Origin: an uncultured Bacilli bacterium
GTDB lineage: Bacteria > Bacillota_I > Bacilli_A > RF39 > UBA660
NCBI GenBank assembly: GCA_949425635.1
Contig: CASPWD010000008.1
Span: 1 to 64,000, forward strand
Direction: 5' to 3'
Length of the DNA stretch: 64,000 bases
Every line of letters begins with the position of its first letter. Position 1 is the stretch's first letter. The notes beneath the pieces were generated by a model. The model ran no database searches and had not been told where the DNA came from. It worked only from the letters and a program-made list of their open reading frames with translations. The position numbers were made by a program, and so were the translations under genes. Positions 49,529 to 58,264 of the stretch are shown piece after piece.

Positions 49529-50595
49529 CTATTTCTTAAGAATGGTGGGATGTCAACATTATCAAAATCATCGTCATCGTCATTCATAAAAGATGTATTT
49601 GATGGTAGTTGGATATCGTTATCTAATCCTCCACCAATTTGTTCTCTAGCATCATCGAAACCTGTTGCAATAACTGTTACGATTACTTCATCATTTAAAT
49701 TTTCATTAATAACTGCACCGAAAATTGTATTGATATCTGTATTTGCAGCATTTCTTACTACTTCGGCAGCGTCTTCTGCTTCAAATAATGTTAAACTATT
49801 TCCACCTGTGATATTAATTATTGCATCCGTAGCTCCATCAATTGTTGTTTCAAGTAATGGAGATGCAACGGCTTGTTTAGCAGCTTCGATAGCTCTATCT
49901 TCACCAACACCTATACCAATACCAATAATGGCATTTCCTCTATTTTGCATTACTGCTTTAACATCAGCAAAGTCTAGATTTACTAAACCTGATACAGCAA
50001 TTAAATCTGATATTGATTGAACACCACGGCGTAAAACGTTATCTACTTCTTTAAATGCTTCAACAATTGGAGTCGTTCTATCAATCATATCTCTTAAACG
50101 ATCATTTGGAATAACGATAATTGTATCAACATGTTTCTTTAATTCTTCAAGTCCAACTTCAGCTTGTTCCATTCTCTTACGACCTTCAAATTTGAATGGC
50201 TTAGTAACTATAGCAACAGTTAATGCTCCTTGTTCTTGAGCTATTTCAGCAACAATAGGTGCAGCACCAGTTCCTGTTCCTCCACCTAAACCACATGTTA
50301 CAAATATCATATCTGCTCCAGCTAGAGCTTCTTCTATTTCTTTTTTACTTTCAAGAGCAGCTTCACGTCCTACTTCTGGATTTGCTCCAGCTCCTAGACC
50401 TTCTGTAATATTTTTTCCTATTTGTAATTTTGTCTCTGCATTACTTACATTTAAAACTTGTAAATCTGTATTAGCAACGATGAAGTCAACTCCACCTACA
50501 CCAGATTCAATCATTCTATTAACAGCGTTGCAGCCTCCGCCACCAACACCAATAACCTTTATTTTAGCAATTTGATCTCTTTCTAAATCATGCAT
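49516..50595 (-). CDS. ftsZ: Cell division GTPase FtsZ
   Basis: 359 residues. Tubulin-like GTPase: [15 protein letters not shown], the signature [14 protein letters not shown], the T7 loop stretch [11 protein letters not shown], then a short linker and the conserved C-terminal peptide [13 protein letters not shown] that binds FtsA and others. It forms the Z-ring at midcell. It lies 15 bases after ftsA, as usual. Confidence 0.97.
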   Translation of the reverse strand: MHDLERDQIAKIKVIGVGGGGCNAVNRMIESGVGGVDFIVANTDLQVLNVSNAETKLQIGKNITEGLGAGANPEVGREAALESKKEIEEALAGADMIFVTCGLGGGTGTGAAPIVAEIAQEQGALTVAIVTKPFKFEGRKRMEQAEVGLEELKKHVDTIIVIPNDRLRDMIDRTTPIVEAFKEVDNVLRRGVQSISDLIAVSGLVNLDFADVKAVMQNRGNAIIGIGIGVGEDRAIEAAKQAVASPLLETTIDGATDAIINITGGNSLTLFEAEDAAEVVRNAANTDINTIFGAVINENLNDEVIVTVIATGFDDAREQIGGGLDNDIQLPSNTSFMNDDDDDFDNVDIPPFLRNRDDF

Positions 50596-50610
50596 TTTGA
50601 AATCCTCCTA

Positions 50611-51849
50611 TCAACCATTAAAAATATACCCGAACAACTTTCCTATAACACTATCCTGTTGTTCCCCAAAATTAGCACCACTCAACGCCTGTTGTTCTTC
50701 TATTGAAAATATCGAATAGTCTTTATCTTTTAGTCCTGCATTATACGCATAAAATTTTAGTAAGCCTAGACATGAACTATATTTATTGTTACGAACTCCT
50801 ATTTCTCTAATATTACCTATTGTAACATCATTTCCATAAACTTCTTGTAAAACAAGATTAAAGTCCTTAATTTCTGTTAAGCCTCCTGTAAATATTATAT
50901 AACTTATTTCTTTTTTTGTTAAGTGGTTTATCTCTTTCTTGCTTAAATTAAGTATCTCTAGCATCCTACTCATAACTATTTCACTAATTTCAAATTGGTT
51001 AATTTTAACATTAACAGAAGATTTATTTAATACTTCAACAGTATCACTAGCTTGAGCCATGTTTTTATGAGCTAATGTAAATTCTTCTTTTAACTTTTTG
51101 GCTTTATTAATTGGTATTTTATAAATGAATGAGATATCATTATCTATATTCTTACCACCTAATAAAGTAACCCCTGTATTAGTTAAGACCCCTTTATTGA
51201 ATACTGACATTGTTGTTGTTTCATCGCCTAAGTTTATAACAACTCCAACTTTTTTATCTAACTCTTTATTCTTAAATTCGAAATAATCGCCAATAGATGA
51301 TAAAGTAATATCTAAAACATCTACACCAAGTCTTTCTAAACACGCTAGAATTGGATAGATATTTTTTTTAGGTGTTGATACCATTACTCCTCTTACTGAT
51401 AAAACTTTGGATGTAAGACCTTTGGGATCTTTTACAACACGATCATCATCTAATGAAAAGCTTGTTGGCATCATCGAAATATATTCTAATTCATTACTTT
51501 TTTTACTTTTTATAGCCTTTTGAAGGACACGAATAACATCTTTTCCCTCAATTAAGTTACCTTCATTTGTAATAGCAACAGAACCTGTTACTACTTGAAA
51601 TTCCGCATTAAGAGCTGGAACAGCAACAATTATTTGGCGTATTTTTAAGCCGATTACCTCTTCGCATTTTTGTATAACATCTTGTAATGGTTCAAGTAAA
51701 AAGTTTGGTTCTTCGACTATACCATTTTTTACTCCTTTAGATGGAGTTTCAGCTGCAGCTAGTATATTAAGTTTTTTTCGTACCATTTCACCGACTACAC
51801 ATTTAATTGTGTCGGTTCCAACATCTAGACAAGCCATTATCTTTCGCAT
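50611..51849 (-). CDS. ftsA: Cell division protein FtsA
   Basis: About 412 residues from ATG 51849 (GGAGTGGTG upstream). Actin-like ATPase: ACLDVGTDTIKCVVGE (phosphate 1), the SHS2/1C insert (QIIVAVPALNAEFQVV), GVVINLGDETTTMSVF (phosphate 2), IIFTGGLTEIKDF (adenosine), and a C-terminal amphipathic membrane-targeting helix (IGKLFGYIFNG). It ties FtsZ to the membrane. Confidence 0.95.
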   Translation of the reverse strand: MRKIMACLDVGTDTIKCVVGEMVRKKLNILAAAETPSKGVKNGIVEEPNFLLEPLQDVIQKCEEVIGLKIRQIIVAVPALNAEFQVVTGSVAITNEGNLIEGKDVIRVLQKAIKSKKSNELEYISMMPTSFSLDDDRVVKDPKGLTSKVLSVRGVMVSTPKKNIYPILACLERLGVDVLDITLSSIGDYFEFKNKELDKKVGVVINLGDETTTMSVFNKGVLTNTGVTLLGGKNIDNDISFIYKIPINKAKKLKEEFTLAHKNMAQASDTVEVLNKSSVNVKINQFEISEIVMSRMLEILNLSKKEINHLTKKEISYIIFTGGLTEIKDFNLVLQEVYGNDVTIGNIREIGVRNNKYSSCLGLLKFYAYNAGLKDKDYSIFSIEEQQALSGANFGEQQDSVIGKLFGYIFNG

Positions 51850-51917
51850 CTTCACCACTCCATATTATACTAACTTTAATTATACAAGAAGATACCGAAT
51901 AAATCAACTAAGGATAA

Positions 51918-51948
51918 AGAAAAAAATAGAATTTTAATATTCTATTTT
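51918..51948 (-). terminator. Intrinsic terminator after Flg_new-repeat gene
   Basis: AAATAGAAT-ATTAAA-ATTCTATTT followed by TTTTC on the minus strand, overlapping the gene end. Confidence 0.75.
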
Positions 51949-53621
51949 TCACTTAAATTGGCTTTATTTTTCTTGATTTTATTATAAATATATAGAATGA
52001 TAACTCCTACTACTACAACTCCTACAATAGTAAGAATAATTATATTTTTATACTTCGAAGAGGATTCTTCAACTAAATTTTCTTCAATCTTTTCCCATTT
52101 AGCATATAGATTTGTTGTTAGCTCATCAGAATCTAATTCGTTATCAAATATAGCATCCGATATCTCATCATAATATTCTATTTTGTGAGTATAATTTTCG
52201 TCTATATACCAGCCCACAAAATTGTATCCTTCTTTTTCAGGTATTGGTAGTTTGTTATCTTCATTTTTTTGTTCATAAACGACAACTTCTTCATTTTCAT
52301 TATCAATAAATCTAATAGTTACCTTATTATATTCAGCATAACGATAATATCTTGCATAAAGTGTGGCTTTTGAAGTGTTTTTACTGCAGCCATTTTCATC
52401 TATATCTTGTACAGAGTTAAGTTTGCTTAGATTAGAAGAAGTAGATGAGTCAATTTCAACAATATTAATGAATTCTGGTTCTGCATACCAACCAGCAAAA
52501 ACGTATCCTGCTTTAGAAGGAATTGGTAGTTTTACTTTTTCTTCACTACATGTTGGACATATGGATAATTTATCAACAGCTGTTCCACCATTTGTATTAA
52601 AAGATATTTCAATAATGCCACCTGTTATCTTAGGACAACTTTCTTTTTCCCATTTGGCATAAACTGTAGTATGTGAATTATTAGTTGGGCATTGTTTAGC
52701 GTTATCATAATATTCTAAAATTGTTTCTAATTTACTCAAGTCACTAGAATGTGTAGTTGTTATATTTAATTTCTTAGTTAAAGCTTTATCAGCATACCAG
52801 CCTTTAAAGACATACCCAGCTCGTGCAGGAGTTGGAAGTTTAAGTGATTCTTCACTACAAACTGTACAATAAGAAATTGCATCTATTTTGTCTCCACCAT
52901 TTGATTCGAAATAAATTGTCTTGCTACCGCCAGAGATTATTGGGCAATCTGTTTGATTTTTTTCCCATTTAGCATAAAGAGTTCCATATGAACTATTAGT
53001 AGGACAAGTTTTTTCTGCATCATAATATTCTTGTTCGAAATTTGCATCACTAATTTTAGAAGCTCTTTTAGTTAAAGCTTTATCACTATACCATCCTACA
53101 AAACTATAGCCGCTTCTGGTTGGTCTTGGAAGTTCTGATTCTGGTGAAGGAGTACACGTTGTACATTCTGATATTTCATTTATTTTACTGCCACCATTTG
53201 TTTCAAAATAAACTGTTCTACTACCACCAATTGCTCTCATGCAAGTCCATTTAGCATAAATTGTAGTGGTATAATCAACACCTTCTTCTTTCAAATCAAA
53301 TTGGTCTAATGACGGAGTTGTATTATCTATACTAACAGGTCTTGTTAACTTTGAATCAGCATACCATCCTTCTAAGAAAAAACCATTTTTATAGACTTCT
53401 GGAAGATTTAGTTTTTCAGAATTACTACTATTATAAGGTAGATATAAATCTCCTTCTATTAAATAATTACTATTTTCACTTAATATTTTACCGCCATTTA
53501 ATTCTAAATTAATAATTAGCTCTGGAGCTTTAACGGAATATCCAGGATTAATAAAATAATCTGTTAAGAAGAAAGTTAAGAAAAAAACAATTACACTAAT
53601 ATAGATATATTTTCTTTTCAT
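51942..53621 (-). CDS. Membrane-anchored surface protein with Flg_new (InlB B-type) repeats
   Basis: About 559 residues from ATG 53621. N-terminal membrane segment (YIYISVIVFFLTFFLTDYF), five repeats of the LPxPxRxGYxFxGWYxDxxLTK type (for example RPTRSGYSFVGWYSDKALTK) each ending LYAKW, then a C-terminal membrane segment (IIILTIVGVVVVGVIILYIY). No LPXTG signal; both ends are held in the membrane. Such repeats are common in surface proteins of gut Bacillota, with unknown ligands. Cysteine pairs such as CTTCTP and CTVCSEE recur between repeats. Confidence 0.8.
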   Translation of the reverse strand: MKRKYIYISVIVFFLTFFLTDYFINPGYSVKAPELIINLELNGGKILSENSNYLIEGDLYLPYNSSNSEKLNLPEVYKNGFFLEGWYADSKLTRPVSIDNTTPSLDQFDLKEEGVDYTTTIYAKWTCMRAIGGSRTVYFETNGGSKINEISECTTCTPSPESELPRPTRSGYSFVGWYSDKALTKRASKISDANFEQEYYDAEKTCPTNSSYGTLYAKWEKNQTDCPIISGGSKTIYFESNGGDKIDAISYCTVCSEESLKLPTPARAGYVFKGWYADKALTKKLNITTTHSSDLSKLETILEYYDNAKQCPTNNSHTTVYAKWEKESCPKITGGIIEISFNTNGGTAVDKLSICPTCSEEKVKLPIPSKAGYVFAGWYAEPEFINIVEIDSSTSSNLSKLNSVQDIDENGCSKNTSKATLYARYYRYAEYNKVTIRFIDNENEEVVVYEQKNEDNKLPIPEKEGYNFVGWYIDENYTHKIEYYDEISDAIFDNELDSDELTTNLYAKWEKIEENLVEESSSKYKNIIILTIVGVVVVGVIILYIYNKIKKNKANLSEK

Positions 53622-53685
53622 AGTACACACCCTATTCTGTACTAAAGATAGCATAATCGTTCCTTTTTTTCAACATAATAACAAT

Positions 53686-53714
53686 AAAAAAAGTAATCAA
53701 ATTAATGATTACTT
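53686..53714 (-). terminator. Intrinsic terminator of infC-rpmI-rplT
   Basis: AAGTAATCATT-AATTTGATTACTT-type stem followed by TTTTTT on the minus strand; its stem includes the end of rplT. Confidence 0.85.
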
Positions 53715-54245
53715 AATAGCTGCTAACAATTCAGCTTTTTTCATTGAAGTGTATCCTTCAACACCTTGTTCTTTTGCAACTTCTTTAAGTTCAGCAACAG
53801 TCATTTTAGAATAATCTTTTGCTTCAGTAGTTTTAGCTTCTACTTTTGCTTCTTTCGTTTCTACTTTAGCTGCTTTTGGAGCAGTTTTTCCTTCTAATGC
53901 AGCCTTAGCAGTAGCAACTAATGCAGTAAATGCAGCAGGTTCTTCAATAGCGATTGCACTTAACATCTTTCTATTTACTTCAATACCAGCTTTATTTAAT
54001 CCGTTAATAAATTTAGAATAACTGATTTCATTTTCTCTACATGCAGCATTGATTCTTTGAATCCATAATTTTCTGAAGTTTCTCTTATTTTGTTTTCTAT
54101 CTCTATAAGCATATGCTCCACTATGGAATGTTTGTTCTTGAGCAGTTTTGTAAAGTCTATGTTTTGAACCAAAATATCCTTTAGCTGCTTTTAAAACTTT
54201 TCTTCTTCTATTTTTTGAAACGTTTCCGCCTTTAACTCTTGTCAT
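53709..54245 (-). CDS. rplT: Ribosomal protein L20 with C-terminal Rho_N-like extension
   Basis: 178 residues; L20 itself ([35 protein letters not shown], ... [23 protein letters not shown]) takes the first 118, its normal length. An A/K/E linker ([22 protein letters not shown]) follows, then about 35 residues [30 protein letters not shown], which match the Rho N-terminal/SAP-type small helical domain that binds nucleic acid. L20 binds 23S rRNA and, in this group, represses its own operon through the leader; the tail may strengthen RNA contact. Confidence 0.95.
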   Translation of the reverse strand: MTRVKGGNVSKNRRRKVLKAAKGYFGSKHRLYKTAQEQTFHSGAYAYRDRKQNKRNFRKLWIQRINAACRENEISYSKFINGLNKAGIEVNRKMLSAIAIEEPAAFTALVATAKAALEGKTAPKAAKVETKEAKVEAKTTEAKDYSKMTVAELKEVAKEQGVEGYTSMKKAELLAAIK

Positions 54246-54265
54246 TTCTTACTCCCCTTTCTGTA

Positions 54266-54460
54266 CTAGATAAAGTCTTTTAGACGTCTAGTATCTCCTT
54301 TACTAAGAACTCCTTTAGTTCTTCTTTGTCTTACTGCTTTAGCAGAATCTTTACCAGTTATATGGTTACCATTTGATTTTTTATATACTAATTGACCATT
54401 TTTCTTAGCTTTTAGAACTTTACTAGATGCTTTATGTGTTTTTTGTTTAGCTTTTCCCAT
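54266..54460 (-). CDS. rpmI: Ribosomal protein L35
   Basis: 64 residues, normal length (MGKAKQKTHKASSKVLKAKKNG, ... RQRRTKGVLSKGDTRRLKDFI). It is between infC and rplT in the standard order. Confidence 0.96.
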   Translation of the reverse strand: MGKAKQKTHKASSKVLKAKKNGQLVYKKSNGNHITGKDSAKAVRQRRTKGVLSKGDTRRLKDFI

Positions 54461-54486
54461 AATTTTCTACTCCTCTTTCTTATTAA

Positions 54487-55014
54487 TTATTTTTTTGGTG
54501 CTAATAGCATAATCATAGTACGACCTTCTAATTTAGGTTGTGACTCGATTGTAGATACTTCACTTAATTCTTCTGCGAAACGAAGCATAACTTCTTTACC
54601 TAATTCAGGGCGATCAATTCTTCTTCCTTTAAAACGAATAGAAACTTTAATCTTATGTCCTTTTATTAAATATTCGTTAGCATTCTTTTTACGAGTGTTG
54701 AAGTCATGAATATCAATATTTGGACTTAATTGATACTCTTTAACATCTTTATTAGTTTCTCTTTGTTTCTTTTGAGATTCTTTAAGTTTCTTTTGTTTTT
54801 CATAACGATATTTGTTGTAGTCCATAATTTTTCCAACAGCAGGCACTGAATTTCCACTCATTAGTACAAGATCTAATCCAGCATAATTTGCTAATGTTAA
54901 TGCATCAGCTAATTTTTTAACGCCCATTTGTTCTCCATTTGGACCGATTACCATTAATTCTGCCACTCTAATTTGATTATTAATTGGCATTTCATTTTTA
55001 TCCTTTGCTATAAT
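54487..55014 (-). CDS. infC: Translation initiation factor IF-3 (ATT start)
   Basis: 175 residues. The start is probably ATT at 55014: GGAGGT lies four bases before it, there is no in-frame ATG in the right place, and rare AUU starts are a known feature of infC. The protein then reads IAKDKNEMPINNQIRVAELMVIGPNGEQMGVKKLADAL, followed by the C-terminal RNA-binding domain (IKVSIRFKGRRIDRPELGKEVML). The track start 55047 would lie in the leader terminator. The rare start allows IF-3 to limit its own synthesis. Confidence 0.93.
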   Translation of the reverse strand: MIAKDKNEMPINNQIRVAELMVIGPNGEQMGVKKLADALTLANYAGLDLVLMSGNSVPAVGKIMDYNKYRYEKQKKLKESQKKQRETNKDVKEYQLSPNIDIHDFNTRKKNANEYLIKGHKIKVSIRFKGRRIDRPELGKEVMLRFAEELSEVSTIESQPKLEGRTMIMLLAPKK

Positions 55015-55160
55015 AAGCACCTCCACACAATCAAAAAGGGCGAACATCTAGTATCCACCCTTAAAAACGAAATAAAATTTATATTTTTATTTAGCTCTTA
55101 ACCTATCGCAACTCACTGCAATCAGGTGGATGTGGATACATCGCTTTCTTTTCAATAACA
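55015..55160 (-). promoter_or_regulatory. L20-type leader RNA of infC-rpmI-rplT
   Basis: About 145 bases between the promoter and infC. A terminator AAGGGTGGATAC...GTTCGCCCTT followed by TTTTT lies at 55031-55062. GTATCCAC earlier in the leader (55132-55139) can pair with GTGGATAC in the terminator's rising arm (55051-55058), giving the long-range alternative pairing typical of L20 autoregulation. Confidence 0.75.
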
Positions 55161-55166
55161 AGTAAG

Positions 55167-55195
55167 ATTATATACTAGAATCTTTTTCTTGTCAA
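55167..55195 (-). promoter_or_regulatory. Strong vegetative promoter of infC-rpmI-rplT
   Basis: TTGACA (55195-55190), 17-base spacer, TATAAT (55172-55167) on the minus strand: both hexamers match consensus exactly. Confidence 0.9.
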
Positions 55196-55249
55196 CATAT
55201 TCTTCTTTAAATTACGCATTTTCGCCCATATTTATGCTAAATTTGCTAA

Positions 55250-57103
55250 TTATTTTTTAATTAATTGTTTTTTATAACAGATTTCGGTAGTTGGTATTAG
55301 TTTTTTCTGTTTAATAACTGGTATAAATATTATGTTGCTAATATGTTTATCCTCTCCGAAATATACTCTTAAATGCCATGCTCCATTTAGTACTCGATCT
55401 TTTCGATATGAAGGAACTACACAAATTCCATTCTCTGCATCTAAGCCACTTTTGTGAATATGACCAAGTAGTTCAACATAAACATCATCTGATGGTATGT
55501 TATTTGTAATATAGTAGCTATTTATGGTATCCCTTATTTTTTCTGTTGAATAAAACTCTGGACCAACTGCTTCAGGATATCTTCTATTTGGATGATGCAT
55601 ACCTATACTATCTAAGATGCTAAAAGAGCCTTTAAATGTTATCTTACAATGACCATAACCTAAGTTAATAAAGTCTTCTCTGGCATCAGCTAATAATTTA
55701 ATAGGATCAACACCATCAGCAAACATATCTCGATCATGGTTGCCACCTAATATAGCATGTTTTATACCTTTACATTCTGGATATTTAACAATAGCTTTAT
55801 CAACAATTCTTTGACAAGTGGATCCTTTTCGTTTTCTTTCTAAACGTGACCAAGAAAAGAAATCTCCAACATTTAAAATTAATTTTATACCGTTTAATTC
55901 ACAATACTCATTTATTAGATCCATATCTTGAATGATTTCTTTACTAAAATTTGATAAGTGAAAGTCGGATACAACCATTAAATCCATGAATTTCGTATCG
56001 TCATATATGGAAATTAAATACTCATTATCTTCAGAAATACTATCTGCTAAACTAATGTGGTCTTCAGGTTTTGTACATGTCATTCTATTTTTTATTTCAT
56101 TAAAATGATCACGAAGTTCATTCGTACTCATAATATATCCATTACTAGCTAGATATATTTTAACTTCTTCTAAAGTACATTTCCCCATTAACATTTTTCG
56201 AATGATTAATCCTTCAATTTTATTTTTGCGGTCTTCATTATAATCTAATGAATTAGGAATAACTATTCTAAATTCTTCCTCTGATAATAGTTGGGCAATC
56301 TGTTTTTCCTTTTCCTCAAGACTTTTTCTTAAAGATTTAATTTCTGATTTTAAATGAAAATAATCACTTTGAATTCTATCTTTCAAATCAGAAAGGTAAT
56401 TATAACTCTCTTGTCTAGAGGATATCTCAGCTTTTAATGTTGCAATATGACTATTTAGTTGTTCAATCGTTGCTTCTAATTCTTTAATTTTATCTTCTAA
56501 TTTTTTTTCTCTTTGATGCCCCTCTTCTAATCTGCTGCTTAGTTTAGTATTGGCTCTTTTTTTACTTTCATATGCTCTTGTTTGTTTTTCTAATCTTGTA
56601 GTTAAACTTAGAATTTCTTTTTCGCTTTCAGATAAAGAAGCTTGTAATGTACTTAATTCTGCTATTAGTTCATCTAAATTAATGCTATTTTGTTGTTCTT
56701 CTACTTTAGGATAAAATTCAAATAAATCTTTTTCAAATGAGGAAATCAGCTCATCTAATTTAGTATTTCTATCTTCTCCTGATATAACTAAATGTTCTTC
56801 ATAACTTTCTCTAATACTATGTAATTTATTTATTAGCTCTATGTCTAGTTCTATTTTATCATCATGAAGCCATCCGATAAATGAAGTAAGTGTTGAGACC
56901 ATTTTATTTAGTAAGTTTAAAGAAGGTTGTTCTTTTTTTAGATTATCAATTATATAAGTTGCAAAAAAGTTAGTAAATTCAACATCCGTTATTTTAGATT
57001 TTTTTCCTAGATAATTAACTAAATCAGCATAATAAATATCACCAAAAGCATTTTCTCTAAAAAACTTTAAAATTTTCATTTTATCAACTTGTGTAATAGC
57101 CAT
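55250..57103 (-). CDS. Coiled-coil protein with C-terminal metallophosphoesterase
   Basis: 617 residues. Residues 1-150 are helical; 150-290 form a long coiled coil (SESEKEILSLTTRLEKQTRAYESKKR and onward). The last 240 residues are a calcineurin-type phosphoesterase: VVSDFHLSNF (DxH), LNVGDFFSW (GDxx), LGGNHDRDM (GNHD), and LLGHIHKSG (GHxH), with another histidine in GMHHPNRR. The fusion resembles an SMC-like or Mre11-like layout without an ATPase. The substrate may be nucleic acid or a nucleotide. It is transcribed alone. Confidence 0.75.
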   Translation of the reverse strand: MAITQVDKMKILKFFRENAFGDIYYADLVNYLGKKSKITDVEFTNFFATYIIDNLKKEQPSLNLLNKMVSTLTSFIGWLHDDKIELDIELINKLHSIRESYEEHLVISGEDRNTKLDELISSFEKDLFEFYPKVEEQQNSINLDELIAELSTLQASLSESEKEILSLTTRLEKQTRAYESKKRANTKLSSRLEEGHQREKKLEDKIKELEATIEQLNSHIATLKAEISSRQESYNYLSDLKDRIQSDYFHLKSEIKSLRKSLEEKEKQIAQLLSEEEFRIVIPNSLDYNEDRKNKIEGLIIRKMLMGKCTLEEVKIYLASNGYIMSTNELRDHFNEIKNRMTCTKPEDHISLADSISEDNEYLISIYDDTKFMDLMVVSDFHLSNFSKEIIQDMDLINEYCELNGIKLILNVGDFFSWSRLERKRKGSTCQRIVDKAIVKYPECKGIKHAILGGNHDRDMFADGVDPIKLLADAREDFINLGYGHCKITFKGSFSILDSIGMHHPNRRYPEAVGPEFYSTEKIRDTINSYYITNNIPSDDVYVELLGHIHKSGLDAENGICVVPSYRKDRVLNGAWHLRVYFGEDKHISNIIFIPVIKQKKLIPTTEICYKKQLIKK

Positions 57104-57166
57104 GTTACTTCTCCCCTTCTTTAATTATTACCAATATATTAAATATATAAGAAATAATTGTCAAAC

Positions 57167-57195
57167 AAAAAGACTAAAAAATCTATTTTTAGTCT
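57167..57195 (-). terminator. Intrinsic terminator after second Flg_new gene
   Basis: AGACTAAAAATAGATTTTTTAGTCT followed by TTTT on the minus strand. Confidence 0.7.
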
Positions 57196-57244
57196 ATAAA
57201 ACTTTTTTATGATTGTATAAAAACAAATTAATATAATATTCAAA

Positions 57245-58165
57245 TTAAATACTATTAAATTTCTTAAATTTTGATTTTTTTATAATTAATGTAACGCTAA
57301 TTAATAAAACGCTTCCAAATATTATAAAGGTAGTTATAAAGTCTCCTGTATTTGGATTTTTTATTTCAGAATTATCCTTATCTTCGTTATTCACATTATC
57401 ATTTTTGTTTTCATTGTCATTTTTATTTTCATTGTCATCTTTGGGAATTTCAGAACTACTATTGCTATCCCATCTTGCATATAAAGTAACTGTTGGAGCA
57501 ATAGGACAATCATGTTCATCTTTAGCAGGTTCTACTTGCAATTTTGTTGTCAACTTTGTTTGAACAGGCTTTTTAAATTCTTTATCATAAAACCAGCCAT
57601 CGAAGTTGTATCCTTCTTTTTTAGGAATTGGTAATTCTGAATCGATAGAGCCACCTAAAATAGTTATTCCTTCTAATTTGTTTCCACCATTAGTTTCATA
57701 TTTAATAGAATATACAGCTCCTGTCTTTGGACATTCATAAATTGGATCTTTAATAATTACTTGTGTCCATTTTGCATATAAATTTACTTCAATTATATTG
57801 GCTGGGCAACCATACATATCCTCTACATGCTTTTTATCATCAAAGTAACTATCTGAATCATCTTTAACCTTTTGTGTTAATGCCTCATCATAATACCATC
57901 CATCAAAATCAAAGCCATCTTTCTTTGGTACAATAGTCGGATCAATTATTGGATCGCTAGGGTTACTCCATGTTGTTGTCTTACTACCAACTTTAACTCC
58001 TTCACTATAATAATTGACTTCATATTTATTCATATTAGGATGTAGATCAAAACATCCATTATTCTCATATTCTTTATACGTCTTTACTGCAGAAACATTT
58101 GTAGCACCAACACCAAAGCCAAAAACAACCAATAACAAACCCAATAACATCTTTTTATTTTTCAT
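57245..58165 (-). CDS. Flg_new-repeat surface protein with NPNTG sorting-like end
   Basis: About 306 residues from ATG 58165 (AGGAG upstream). Signal peptide (MLLGLLLVVFGFGVGATNVSA), two repeats of the PxKxGYxFDGWxYDxxF type (KKDGFDFDGWYYDEALTQK and KKEGYNFDGWFYDKEFKK), a DNENKNDN repeat linker, then NPNTG, a hydrophobic segment and a basic tail. Probably wall-anchored by a sortase elsewhere in the genome. Related to the 51942-53621 protein. Confidence 0.78.
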   Translation of the reverse strand: MKNKKMLLGLLLVVFGFGVGATNVSAVKTYKEYENNGCFDLHPNMNKYEVNYYSEGVKVGSKTTTWSNPSDPIIDPTIVPKKDGFDFDGWYYDEALTQKVKDDSDSYFDDKKHVEDMYGCPANIIEVNLYAKWTQVIIKDPIYECPKTGAVYSIKYETNGGNKLEGITILGGSIDSELPIPKKEGYNFDGWFYDKEFKKPVQTKLTTKLQVEPAKDEHDCPIAPTVTLYARWDSNSSSEIPKDDNENKNDNENKNDNVNNEDKDNSEIKNPNTGDFITTFIIFGSVLLISVTLIIKKSKFKKFNSI

Positions 58166-58236
58166 ATCTAAACTCCTATAATACATTTAGTATAACATAT
58201 AAAAATTAAAAATAAACAAAAATAGACAAAATAAAT

Positions 58237-58264
58237 AAAAATAATGCCAATTAGCATTATTTTT
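58237..58264 (-). terminator. Intrinsic terminator of helD-like gene
   Basis: AAAATAATGC-TAATT-GGCATTATTTT followed by TATTTATTTT on the minus strand; the T-run is interrupted. Confidence 0.7.

Noticed and set aside
49550-50020. Long plus-strand ORF opposite ftsZ (156 aa)
   Set aside because: It is a shadow of the ftsZ frame: no ribosome-binding site, biased composition (Ser/Ile-rich) and no recognisable family. The same holds for most plus-strand ORFs in the track.
51942-53621. Repeats in this gene as a CRISPR or DNA repeat array
   Set aside because: Repetition is at protein level (Flg_new repeats of about 70-90 residues in frame); no short direct repeats with unique spacers were seen anywhere in the window.
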